From Pokkaliibacter sp. MBI-7 (GTDB lineage: Bacteria; Pseudomonadota; Gammaproteobacteria; Pseudomonadales; Balneatricaceae): 64,000 bases of DNA. The stretch spans positions 558,001 to 622,000 of the forward strand of contig NZ_JARVTG010000002.1 in the NCBI RefSeq assembly GCF_029846635.1, read 5' to 3'. Under the pieces are notes generated by a model. That model ran no database searches. It had not been told where the DNA came from and saw only the letters and a list, made by a program, of their open reading frames with translations. A program made the position numbers and the translations under genes. Below are positions 44,453 to 52,722 of the stretch, one piece after another; position 1 is the stretch's first letter, and every line of letters starts with the position of its first letter.

Positions 44453-44860
44453 ATGAGTAACCAGATGAGAGAAATCCTAGGAGAGATAGGAACAGATGAC
44501 ACGATACCGGGAACAATCGCCGTAGACGGAAGAGAGTACATCTATTTAGAAAACATAAAAGGGAGGCCGCTTAGCAAACAGTTCTATGATATTGATAATA
44601 ATTTCCAGCCTCCATATCCAAAAGATGGAGCCCTGAATTCGACAGGATTCATGCTTGGCATTCCTGATGGGGCAGAGTTTTATGCACTTCTATATCATGG
44701 AGACATTGAGTCATGGAGAAAATGTGTTAAAAAAAGTGCAATTTCAATGAAAATAAAATACGCCACTATAGTAGGTGAGTTTTTTTGCATATCAGATGGA
44801 AGAAAAATTGGAATCTCTCAATGTACTTCCATTCGAAATGTTAATAACTTAAACAATTAG
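44453..44860 (+). CDS. Unknown protein, candidate immunity protein
   Basis: A 135-residue acidic, soluble protein (MSNQMREILGEIGTDDTIPGTIAVDGREYIYLENI...) of no family I recognise. AGGTG just before the ATG and a seven-base gap to the preceding truncated frame suggest translational coupling. Position directly after a gene tail in a region with a second toxin-immunity remnant makes an immunity role plausible. It is AT-rich and lies between IS remnants. The frame is intact. Confidence 0.5.
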   Translation: MSNQMREILGEIGTDDTIPGTIAVDGREYIYLENIKGRPLSKQFYDIDNNFQPPYPKDGALNSTGFMLGIPDGAEFYALLYHGDIESWRKCVKKSAISMKIKYATIVGEFFCISDGRKIGISQCTSIRNVNNLNN

Positions 44861-44897
44861 AACCAGTTGAGCCGACTATTGAAGACTATGAAGCTAA

Positions 44898-45098
44898 ACA
44901 ACCGGGTGCTCTTCAACCGGCTCGTGGGCAGCAAAACTATGGGAAAAGGGAAATAAGATAGGACACTGGGTAGTTGTTGATGGCCTTGATGATGTTGGGC
45001 AAGTAAAAATCCGATATTCTTGGCAAACTACAACATACAAAATGAACATTAACGATTTTCAGAATTATTGAACTGGCTATGCAGTTTGGAGTCAATGA
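44898..45098 (+). pseudogene. Remnant of papain-like/C39-type polymorphic toxin tail
   Basis: In one frame the sequence encodes GNKIGHWVVVDGLDDVGQVKIRYSWQ, then TTTYKMNINDFQNY. A TGA at 45069-45071 follows where TGG is expected, and TGYAVWSQ with a second stop comes after it. GHWVVVDG, then I-R, then TYKM and F-x3-YWTGxAV is the His-containing end of papain-fold cysteine-peptidase toxins found at the C-termini of Rhs/CDI/WXG-type proteins. The N-terminal half with the catalytic Cys is missing and there is an upstream TAA. The toxin is dead. Confidence 0.6.
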
Positions 45099-45354
45099 TA
45101 TTAAACTAACTCTAAAAAAATTAAAAAAGCATAATGACAATTCATTTTTGCTTGAGCTAACTTATGGAGCAACGAGCATTAATTCAGAAGCAGTTTTAAA
45201 TTTTGGAATTGTTCCTTATATTATTTACGAAGAAAGCCTACAGAAAATTTTGCTGACAAACGCTGAAGGTGCAAAAAAATTAAGTCAGTTAATATTTAGA
45301 GCAAATAGAAATGAACAGCTCAAAACACCAGTAACAATAGGAGAGTTCGCATAA
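45079..45354 (+). CDS. Small protein, candidate immunity protein to the papain-like toxin
   Basis: A 91-residue intact frame (MQFGVNDIKLTLKKLKKHNDNSFLLELTYGATSINSEAVL...), lysine- and asparagine-rich, soluble, of no recognised family. Its ATG overlaps the original toxin end (stop at 45096-45098), the usual spacing of a toxin gene and its immunity gene. Keeping the immunity gene after the toxin has decayed is a common pattern for orphan modules. No clear ribosome-binding site is seen, so translation would once have depended on coupling. Confidence 0.5.
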   Translation: MQFGVNDIKLTLKKLKKHNDNSFLLELTYGATSINSEAVLNFGIVPYIIYEESLQKILLTNAEGAKKLSQLIFRANRNEQLKTPVTIGEFA

Positions 45355-45520
45355 AGTCTATTGCTATAAAAGACAATACAGCAATACGTAACTTACGTTG
45401 CATGCGACATAAATAAAACAGACTATCTCTTTGCTCTGCGGCGGTTTTTTATATATACCGCAGCGAATTCACATTTAAAAATAACTAGCTTTTCACTGTA
45501 CACCATTTACAAAGAAAAAC

Positions 45521-46506
45521 GGCTTTGTTGCACAAATCATGTTGAGTCCCATGCTGTAGAATGACGGCATGAATCAACCTGCCTCACCTCAGTACAAAAC
45601 CACCCATTGGAAGTCCTACAATGCCGCGCTCAAAGCGCGTGGATCGCTGATGATCTGGCTCGACCGTGACATGAACTGGTACGGTTCTGTGTGCGGGAAG
45701 CGAGGTCGTACACCCACCCTCAGCGATGCCGCCATTCAGTTCTGCCTGACCATTAAATGCCTCTACAACCAGTGAAGTAGCAGGTTGTGGGTAGAGTACA
45801 AAGCCTGTTTAAACTGGCAGGGCTGGATTGGGCACCCCCTGACTACAGCACCGTCTGTCGGCGCCAGAAGTCGCTGCAGGTCGTGATTCCTTGCCGCCCA
45901 GCCACCACCGGACTGCATCTGTTGATCGACAGCATTGGTATCAAGATGCTGGGCGAAGGGGAATGGAAAACCAAAAAGCACGGTGCGGACTACCGCCGCC
46001 AATGGCGCAAGGTGCATCTGGGCATCGATGCGCACATGCTGGAAATCCGGGCTATTGAGGTGACCGACAATGCGGTGGGGGGACGCGCCGATGCTGCCCG
46101 GGTTGCTGAGTCAGATTCCGGTGGAGGAGAAGATAGCGCCCGTCAGTGGAGATGGCGCCTACGACACGCGAAGCTGTCATAAGGCGATAGCCCGGCGAGA
46201 GGCCGAGGCGGTGATACCCACCCGCCAGAATGCGAAGCCGTGGAAGGAAAATTGCCGCCGAAAGATCTGGAAGAAGTGGAGCGGTTATCATCGGCGTAGT
46301 CTGGTGGAAACCAAAATGCACTGTTTCAAGGGGCTGGGTGAACGTGTGATGGCAAGGGATTTTGACCGGCAGGTCGCCGAGCTTCAGGGCGGGCGGCAAT
46401 ATTGAATCGCTTTACGCTGCTCGGGACACCGATGACGGAGCGCATGCCATAAGATCATCTGGGGTAAGGGGTCTTATATGCTGACATCTATTTATGCAAC
46501 AAAGCC
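45521..46506 (+). mobile_element. Decayed copy of the IS5-family element, 986 bp
   Basis: Both inverted ends are present (GGCTTTGTTGCACAAAT at 45521 and its inverse ending at 46506). The interior matches the element at 5157-6192, nearly identical over 45840-46080 and the right end, but more diverged near the left and with several indels. The same orientation as the intact copy means recombination between them would excise the 40 kb in between. Confidence 0.9.
45569..46405 (+). pseudogene. Degenerate IS5-family transposase
   Basis: Four lesions break the frame relative to the intact copy: an in-frame TGA near 45773 after CLYNQ with a local frame change; one extra G in a G run at about 46080; a deletion of about 46 bp near 46255; and a one-base loss near 46387. 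The residual segments 45569-45775, 45787-46080 and 46070-46405 match the intact transposase. Confidence 0.9.
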
Positions 46507-46653
46507 CCGCGATACCTATAAATGTTGGGCAGAGCATTTGGAACTGCATAATCGCTTGGTGGTAATCGCACATGAGGTTGTGCATCCATATGCTGATCTG
46601 AACGATAACGGTGCCCAGGAATGTAGCGGTGCCAGTCATAAGGAGTCTGTCGC

Positions 46654-47472
46654 GTGACCCAAGAGTCGATGGCTGCCAGTGCAGCAGAAGTACAGGTGTT
46701 CGATATGGACGTAGCCACAGCAGGCGGGAATCTTTCCGTCCGCTGCTGGCACCCGGCCAGCAGTGCTGCTGATCAGCCACCCATCATCCTGCTGCATGAC
46801 TCGCTCGGCTGCGTGGCCCTGTGGCGGGAGTTTCCGGCGCATCTGGCCGGGGCGGCGCAGCGGCGTGTGATCGCCTATGACCGGCTGGGTTTCGGCCTGT
46901 CAGACCCGTATCCCGGCACCTTGCCGCTGGATTTTATCGAACGTGAGGCCACTTCAGGTTTTGCGGCGCTGCTGCAACACCTGCAGGTGGATCACTTTAT
47001 CGTGCTCGGCCACAGTGTCGGCGGCTGTATGGCGGTCAATATTGCCGGCGCTTTTGCAGAGCGCTGTGATGGGCTGATCACGCTGGCCACCATGACGTTT
47101 GTGGAGCAGCAGGTGCTCGATGGTATTCGCGAGGCACAGCAGCTGTTTGCGCAGCCGGGGCAACTGGAAAAACTGGAAAAATACCACGGTGGCAAGGCCC
47201 GCTGGGTGCTGGATTCGTGGATCAACACCTGGCAGTCCGACGCTTTTGCTGACTGGAATCTGGATAATGCGTTGCCTCAGGTGCAGTGCCCGGCGCTGGC
47301 CATTCACGGTGACAGCGACGAGTACGGCAGCATTGTGCATCCTCAGCGCATCGTTGAACGTGTAGCCGGTGCGGCCACGCTGCTGGAGCTGCATGGCTGC
47401 GGCCACGTACCCCATCGCGAGAAGGAAGGCCCGGTGCTGCGCGCCATCGGCCGCTGGCTGGCTGACGAGTGA
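46654..47472 (+). CDS. Alpha/beta hydrolase
   Basis: A 272-residue alpha/beta-hydrolase with nucleophile Ser121 in GHSVGG, oxyanion region HDSLGCVALW, the acid in HGDSDEYGS and catalytic His in HGCGHVPHRE. Fold and motifs fit a small carboxylesterase or C-C hydrolase such as the meta-cleavage or BioH type. GTG start with AGGAG eight bases before. It lies just outside the mosaic island, 148 bp after the decayed IS, and is convergent with lrgB. Substrate unknown. Confidence 0.87.
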   Translation: MTQESMAASAAEVQVFDMDVATAGGNLSVRCWHPASSAADQPPIILLHDSLGCVALWREFPAHLAGAAQRRVIAYDRLGFGLSDPYPGTLPLDFIEREATSGFAALLQHLQVDHFIVLGHSVGGCMAVNIAGAFAERCDGLITLATMTFVEQQVLDGIREAQQLFAQPGQLEKLEKYHGGKARWVLDSWINTWQSDAFADWNLDNALPQVQCPALAIHGDSDEYGSIVHPQRIVERVAGAATLLELHGCGHVPHREKEGPVLRAIGRWLADE

Positions 47473-47566
47473 TAGTGAAAGCAGCAGGCACTTTACAGCG
47501 ACAGTGTGGTCAGCACATGGAGCTGCCGGAAACGGCACGCGCACTAGAACCCGAAACGGATGAGAC

Positions 47567-48283
47567 TCACCCCGTCACCGGTAAGTTCAGATAGCCCCAC
47601 AGCCCGTACAGTAATGCCGTCAGCACGCCCGCCAGACTCATGCCCAATGCGGCAAAAGCGCCTGCTTCGGCATCTTCTTTCAGCGCCTGCACGGTGCCGA
47701 CCGCATGGGCGCTCACGCCGAGTATCAGCCCCCGTGCAGCGGGCAGGGTGACGCCAGTGTAGTTCAGCAGGCCGGGCCCAACGATGGCGCCCAGCACGCC
47801 GGTGATCATGACGAAAGTCGCTGTCAGGGAGGCAATCCCTCCTGTCTGTGCGGCGAGCAGTATCGCCACGGGGGAAGTGACGGATTTGGGTGCCAGTGAC
47901 AGGGTCAGGGTGATGTCGGCACCGAAAAGCCGGGCCAGTACGACGGTCAGCCCCAGCATCATCACCGTGCCTGTACCCAGCGTGACCAGGGTTGGCATAA
48001 GCAGACTGCGAATGCGCGGCAGGCCATGATACAGCGGCACGGCCAGTGCCACCGTGGCGGGGCCGAGCAGTAACCACAGCGATGCAGACTGCCGGTGATA
48101 GGTGGCGTAATCGACGTGCAGTAGCCGGAGCAGCAGCATCGTCAGCAGGGTGCCGACCAGTACCGGCTGCAAGACGATCCACTGGCTGCGACGGTATAGC
48201 CACAGGGCCAGCTGGAATGCCAGCAGCGTGGCTCCAACGGAAAACAGCGGATGCTGGCTGAGTGATGTCAGGGCGTTGGTCAT
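47567..48283 (-). CDS. lrgB: LrgB-family membrane protein
   Basis: A 238-residue membrane protein with about seven helices. The motifs LAPKSVTSPVAILLA and GVSAHAVGTVQALKEDAEAGAFAALGMSLAG are diagnostic for LrgB/CidB (YohK). These proteins form pairs with LrgA/CidA and influence murein hydrolase export, pyruvate or glycolate movement and stress survival depending on species. Its start overlaps the lrgA stop by four bases (ATGA type). Confidence 0.93.
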   Translation of the reverse strand: MTNALTSLSQHPLFSVGATLLAFQLALWLYRRSQWIVLQPVLVGTLLTMLLLRLLHVDYATYHRQSASLWLLLGPATVALAVPLYHGLPRIRSLLMPTLVTLGTGTVMMLGLTVVLARLFGADITLTLSLAPKSVTSPVAILLAAQTGGIASLTATFVMITGVLGAIVGPGLLNYTGVTLPAARGLILGVSAHAVGTVQALKEDAEAGAFAALGMSLAGVLTALLYGLWGYLNLPVTG

Positions 48284-48636
48284 GGTTGTTGGCCCGCCCT
48301 GATCAGTCGCTGCATCAGCCGGCCACAGACCGGTACGGTTATCAGCAGCGAGCCCAGTAGCGCCGCAGTAATGGGCAGCAGGTTGTTCTGCAGGGTATCA
48401 ATGTTATCCATCAGCCCCACCGCCGGAGGGATCAGCAGTAACGGCAGATAGCCAAGCAGCATCCGTGCGGCCGCTTCCACGGGCTGGCTGAGCGACTCAG
48501 GGGCCAGACAGAGAAAGCCAAGACAAAAAGCCAGCCCGAGTATCGGGCCGGGCAGGGAAGGGACGAGCAGGTCGCTGACCAGTGAGCCAAGCAGCTGGAA
48601 GCCGATCAGCCCCAGCAGGCCACTAACGGAGGTCAT
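48280..48636 (-). CDS. lrgA: LrgA/CidA-family holin-like protein
   Basis: A 118-residue membrane protein with four helices: GLLGLIGFQLLGSLVSDLL, then LPGPILGLAFCLGFL, then LLGYLPLLLIPPAVGLM, then LLPITAALLGSLLITVPV. PG in the second helix and PPAVGLM are conserved in LrgA. ATG 48636 lies inside the end of the DUF934 gene (14-bp overlap), an arrangement showing coupling to the sulfite reductase operon. An upstream in-frame ATG at 48669 is possible. Confidence 0.88.
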   Translation of the reverse strand: MTSVSGLLGLIGFQLLGSLVSDLLVPSLPGPILGLAFCLGFLCLAPESLSQPVEAAARMLLGYLPLLLIPPAVGLMDNIDTLQNNLLPITAALLGSLLITVPVCGRLMQRLIRAGQQP

Positions 48637-49204
48637 GAGCGGGCTGCTCGGAGTGGTCAGGCTGCGCATGATCGCTGCTGTGACGCCGCCGGAACAGTGG
48701 CACCGGTACAGCGACCGAACGGCCATACAGCACGCTGATACCGTTCAGCCCCGGCAGGGCTTCCGCTGCTGACTTGTCGTCACGGATGGCAAAGGCATCC
48801 ATGCCGCAGTGGCGCATATGGCTGAGCTGATCACGCAGTACATCGCCAATCGCCCGCAGCTCGCCCTGCCAGCCGAGGCGGGTGCGCAGCATGTAGGCAT
48901 GGCTGTAGGCACGGCCATCGCGAAAGGACGGGAAGTCGAGTGCAATCAGCGGCAGTACGGCGAGCCAGGGCTGCAGCTGCTCCGGCTCGTTATCCGCCGC
49001 CAGCCAGATGCCGTGGTCGCTGATGGCTTTGCCCTGACACACCCGTTCAGGCTGCAGACGCAGCCAGTCTGCCAGGGGGAGCAGCAGGTGCTGTTCGCCT
49101 GCGCTGACAGCCTCATCGGCCCCGGCACTGGTTTGAATCCATCGCCACGGGTCATCCTCCACCAGCAGCGCCTGACCCTGATGCAGACGAATCAGGTTGT
49201 TCAT
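48623..49204 (-). CDS. DUF934 protein linked to sulfite reduction
   Basis: A 193-residue protein. The core GIWLAADNEPEQLQP...LPLIALDFPSFRDGRAYSHAYMLRTRLGWQGELRAIGDVLRDQLSHMRHCGMDAFAIRD is the DUF934 signature. The family is nearly always encoded next to cysI and is thought to help sulfite reductase assembly or electron supply. Its first codons overlap the cysI end (ATGA, 49201-49204). The C-terminal about 40 residues are Arg/His-rich, overlapping lrgA. Confidence 0.9.
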   Translation of the reverse strand: MNNLIRLHQGQALLVEDDPWRWIQTSAGADEAVSAGEQHLLLPLADWLRLQPERVCQGKAISDHGIWLAADNEPEQLQPWLAVLPLIALDFPSFRDGRAYSHAYMLRTRLGWQGELRAIGDVLRDQLSHMRHCGMDAFAIRDDKSAAEALPGLNGISVLYGRSVAVPVPLFRRRHSSDHAQPDHSEQPAHDLR

Positions 49205-50910
49205 GGTGTCACCTCCCGCACCGCCGCGTTATTGTCAGCGGTGTGATGACCACTGGCATGGCCATACACCCGCTCTTTGAACGGCGCCAGCCCGAGGCGG
49301 CGGACGGTATCAACAAACTCCTCGTCGCCTTCACGGTAATCGGTATAGGTGCTGACCAGTTTGTCGATGACGGCGGGTACGTCGGCGGCACTGACCGCCG
49401 GGCCGATAATCCTGCCGATGGCTGCATCGTTGCCCTGCGCGCCGCCGATGGTGATCTGGTACCACTCAGCCCCGTTCTTCTCCAGCCCGAGAATGCCGAT
49501 ATTGCCGATGTGATGATGGCCGCAGGCATTCATACAGCCGGAGATATTGAGGTTGATGTCGCCCAGATCATGCAGGTAGTCGAGATCATCAAAGTGCTGC
49601 TGGATGGCCTGCGCCACCGGAATGGAGCGGGTGAGGGCGAGTGCGCAGTAGTCGCCGCCGGGGCAGGAGATGATGTCGGTCAGCAGCCCGGCATTGGGGC
49701 TGTCGAGGCCGACCTTGCCCAGTTCCAGCCAGAGGGCGTAGAGGTCGCTTTTGCGAATATCAGGCAGCACCAGATTCTGTTCATGAGCGATGCGGATCTC
49801 GCCAAAGCCGTACTGATCGGCAAGGTCGGCCACCGCTTCCATCTGCCCGTCGGTGACATCACCCGGCGGTGAGGCAATACCGGGCTTGGTGGAGAGAATC
49901 ACAGAGACATAGCCCGCCTGCTGATGGGCTTTGACATTGCGGCTGACCCAGCGGGCGAAGTTGTCGTCACGGCTGAGGGCGGTGCCGTAGTGAATATCGG
50001 TGGCGGGCAACGGCAGATACGCCGGTGGCTGAAAGGTGGCGGCTACGCGCTGATATTCCGCTTCGGTCAGCTCAGCCGGGCCATCCTTGATATGTTGCCA
50101 TTCGGCTTCCACCTCACGGGCAAAAGCCTCCATCCCCAGTGCCTTGACCAGAATCTTGATGCGCGCCTTGTACTTGTTGTCACGACGTCCATGGCGGTTA
50201 TACACCCGCAGGATGGCTTCAACATAAGACAGCAGATGCTGCCAGGGCAGGTCATCACGAATCTGCTCGCTGAGCATCGGCGTCCGCCCCAGACCGCCGC
50301 CCACCATGATGCGCAGTTTCATCGCCTGATGCTGATCACGATAGAGATAGACGCCCACATCGTGCATCTGGATGGCCGCGCGGTCTTCGGCGGCGGCATT
50401 GATGGCAATCTTGAATTTGCGTGGCAGATAGAGAAATTCCGGGTTGACCGTCGACCACTGCCGCAGGATTTCAGCCAGCGGACGCGGGTCAAGATATTCA
50501 TCAGCGGCCACACCGGCAAAGGCTTCCGTGGTGATGTTGCGTACGCAGTTGCCGGACGTCTGGATGGCATGCATATCGACGTGTGCCAGCCGCGCCAGAA
50601 TATCGGCAACCTGATCCAGCTCGATCCAGTTGAACTGAATATTCTGCCGGGTGGTGAAGTGGCCGTAGCCACGGTCGTAGTCACGGGCAATGCTGGCCAG
50701 TGTGCGCAGTTGTGGCGATGACAGGGTGCCGTAGGGAATGGCCACACGCAGCATGTACGCATGGCGCTGCAGATAGAGGCCGTTCTGCAGGCGCAGTGGC
50801 AAAAACTCTTCTTCGCTCAGTGCGCCGCTGCGAAAACGGGCGATCTGGTCGCGAAACTGCTCGACCCGCTCGCGCACCAGTGCACGGTCGTAATCATCGT
50901 ATTGGTACAC
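49201..50910 (-). CDS. cysI: Sulfite (nitrite/sulfite) reductase hemoprotein
   Basis: A 569-residue siroheme/4Fe-4S enzyme that reduces sulfite to sulfide for cysteine synthesis. The cluster cysteines are Cys416 and Cys422 (CPGGDYC) and Cys459 and Cys463 (CMNACGHH). The siroheme-binding arginines lie in RNITTEAFAG and the parachute regions FTTRQNIQFNW and HEQNLVLPDI. Start: GTG 50910 (VYQYDDYDRAL) with GAGG seven bases upstream. It is the first gene of the cysI-DUF934-lrgA-lrgB string, in which every junction overlaps. Confidence 0.95.
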   Translation of the reverse strand: MYQYDDYDRALVRERVEQFRDQIARFRSGALSEEEFLPLRLQNGLYLQRHAYMLRVAIPYGTLSSPQLRTLASIARDYDRGYGHFTTRQNIQFNWIELDQVADILARLAHVDMHAIQTSGNCVRNITTEAFAGVAADEYLDPRPLAEILRQWSTVNPEFLYLPRKFKIAINAAAEDRAAIQMHDVGVYLYRDQHQAMKLRIMVGGGLGRTPMLSEQIRDDLPWQHLLSYVEAILRVYNRHGRRDNKYKARIKILVKALGMEAFAREVEAEWQHIKDGPAELTEAEYQRVAATFQPPAYLPLPATDIHYGTALSRDDNFARWVSRNVKAHQQAGYVSVILSTKPGIASPPGDVTDGQMEAVADLADQYGFGEIRIAHEQNLVLPDIRKSDLYALWLELGKVGLDSPNAGLLTDIISCPGGDYCALALTRSIPVAQAIQQHFDDLDYLHDLGDINLNISGCMNACGHHHIGNIGILGLEKNGAEWYQITIGGAQGNDAAIGRIIGPAVSAADVPAVIDKLVSTYTDYREGDEEFVDTVRRLGLAPFKERVYGHASGHHTADNNAAVREVTP

Positions 50911-51014
50911 CGCTGTTCCTCTGCCGCTGCATGGCGACACCCTGATGTGTGATGTCGTTACTCTAGCGGGCAGGGAAAATGGGAGCAGTTACAGTTTTCT
51001 GAAAAATAATGGGA

Positions 51015-52436
51015 TCAGTTGTGCTTTGCCGCGACCAGCGTTGCCACCGTCTGCAATGCTTGCCGCCGATGCTGATTCCACGGATGGGCGAAGCTCAGGC
51101 GCAGATAGTGACGGTAAAGATCAGGTTGGGTGGTAAACATCGCCCCCGGTGTGATGACCACGCCCTGTTGCCGTGCAGTAGCGTAGATCGCCATGGTGTC
51201 GGTGTGTTCCGGCAGGGCCAGCCACAGGCACAGCCCGCCCTCGGGCAGGGTAAAACTGCAACCGGGGAAGACGTTGCCAAGCAGTTCCGCCAGACCATTA
51301 CGCTGATGGCGCAGGCGTTGCAGGTAGCGGCGCAGGTGGCGGTCGTAGTCGCCGCTTTGTATGAAATCCACCAGCCCCTGCTGAATAAAGCGGCTGTTGG
51401 CCAGCGTGGTGATGCGCTTCAGGCGGCTAAACTCACTGTGGCGTTTACGGTTAACGACCCAGCCCACCCGCAGATCACGGGACAGGCTTTTGGAAAAGGA
51501 GCTGCAAAGAATGACGTTGTCCGGATCACGGGCAAACAGGGGAGCGGGCGGGCTGGCGTTGAGGCCCATCTCGCCATAAATATGGTCTTCGATCAGCACC
51601 ATGCTGTGCTGGCGTGCCATGCGGATCAGCCGTAACCGCTGATCAGCAGGCATGCAGCTGCCGGTTGGGGTGGCATAGGTGGGGGTGACGACCATGGCCT
51701 TTATCGGCCATTGCCGGAGGGCCTGTTCAAGGCTGTCGAGATCAAGCCCGTTCAGCGGATCACAGGGCAGCTCCACCACCTGCAGACCCAGCTGCTGCAA
51801 CACCTGCAGGCTGCCAAAAAAGCCGGGGCTTTCCACTGCTACCACATCTCCGGGTCGGGTACAGCTCATCAGTGCCAGCAGCAGGGCATGCTGGCAGCCG
51901 CTGGTGATCGTTACATCATCCTGATTCACATGGCAGCCCTGCTTGCGCAGGCGCTGCGCCAGAATATCGCGCAGGGCAGGCAGGCCGTCGGGCTCATCGT
52001 AATACTGGTGTTGCAGCCCTTTTTGCTGCCGTAATGCCCGGCCGATACAGCGATGCAGCGCCTCCAGCTCCAGCGGTGCTTCATCGACGTGCCCCTGTTC
52101 CGGCAACAGGTCAAAGGCGGCACCCTGCATCATCACATCGTTGATGACTTCCTCCAGGCTCAATAACCGTGGCTGGCTGACAGGCGTCCTGTGCTGAGGC
52201 GCGTCAGGCATGGCGGTCGGGCCGCTGACAAAATAGCCTCGCTGCGGGCGGGCGGTAATCAGACCTTCGGCTTCCAGCAGGGTGTAGGCATGCAGCACGG
52301 TAGAGCGGGACAGGTTGTGCTCGCTCATCACCTCCCGTACTGAAGGCAGCCGGTCACCGGCCAGCCAGATGCCCCGTTGAATGCTGTCTCTGAAGGTGTT
52401 GGCAAGATGCCGATAGCGAAAACTGTTACTGGCCAT
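51015..52436 (-). CDS. MocR/PdxR-type regulator (GntR-aminotransferase fusion)
   Basis: A 473-residue protein: N-terminal GntR winged helix (about 1-75, FRDSIQRGIWLAGDRLPSVREVMSEHNLSRSTVLHAYTLLEAEGLI) joined to a fold type I aminotransferase-like domain. The PLP lysine is in SSFSKSLSRDLRVGWVV, and VTPTYATPTGS and ESPGFFGSLQ are present. Such proteins sense PLP or amino compounds. It is divergent from cioAB; the direct repeat-type operators of MocR proteins could lie in the 286-bp space between them, but none was fixed by eye. Confidence 0.92.
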   Translation of the reverse strand: MASNSFRYRHLANTFRDSIQRGIWLAGDRLPSVREVMSEHNLSRSTVLHAYTLLEAEGLITARPQRGYFVSGPTAMPDAPQHRTPVSQPRLLSLEEVINDVMMQGAAFDLLPEQGHVDEAPLELEALHRCIGRALRQQKGLQHQYYDEPDGLPALRDILAQRLRKQGCHVNQDDVTITSGCQHALLLALMSCTRPGDVVAVESPGFFGSLQVLQQLGLQVVELPCDPLNGLDLDSLEQALRQWPIKAMVVTPTYATPTGSCMPADQRLRLIRMARQHSMVLIEDHIYGEMGLNASPPAPLFARDPDNVILCSSFSKSLSRDLRVGWVVNRKRHSEFSRLKRITTLANSRFIQQGLVDFIQSGDYDRHLRRYLQRLRHQRNGLAELLGNVFPGCSFTLPEGGLCLWLALPEHTDTMAIYATARQQGVVITPGAMFTTQPDLYRHYLRLSFAHPWNQHRRQALQTVATLVAAKHN

Positions 52437-52722
52437 AAACGCTGCCCGGTTTGAAGGTCGGAGGAATAGCGCTCACTAAATCACACAACTGTTCCTATTA
52501 AAAATGGAAAATCAGTGTCTGTTCTGGTTTTTGATGATTTCTTACCCTGAAAGCGTTTTCAGGTATGCCATTGGGCAGCATGACGGCAAGGGCTGATCAG
52601 CGCGTGCGGATGGCGTGACGTCAATCAGGCAGGAATATCATGACAACCTATCGCTCTACTCAGGCGGGGGTGGTGCCTCCAGCGCCGGGGGCCGTTGCTG
52701 GCCGCTGCGGGAGGCAGATCCT

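Noticed and set aside
5157..46506. Composite transposon bounded by the two IS5-family copies
   Set aside because: The 40 kb between them is mainly ordinary backbone (argC, TRAP, ABC transporter, signalling genes), one copy is decayed, and neither copy shows a target duplication, so joint transposition is unlikely.
40852..46506. Integron integrase or prophage integrase in the mosaic island
   Set aside because: All long frames were assigned to IS transposases or small unknown genes; no tyrosine-recombinase motif was seen.
52615..52722. 36-codon N-terminal extension of CioA
   Set aside because: ATG 52723 has a strong GGGAGG site and begins at the usual family start; the upstream part is Gly-rich and without helix character.
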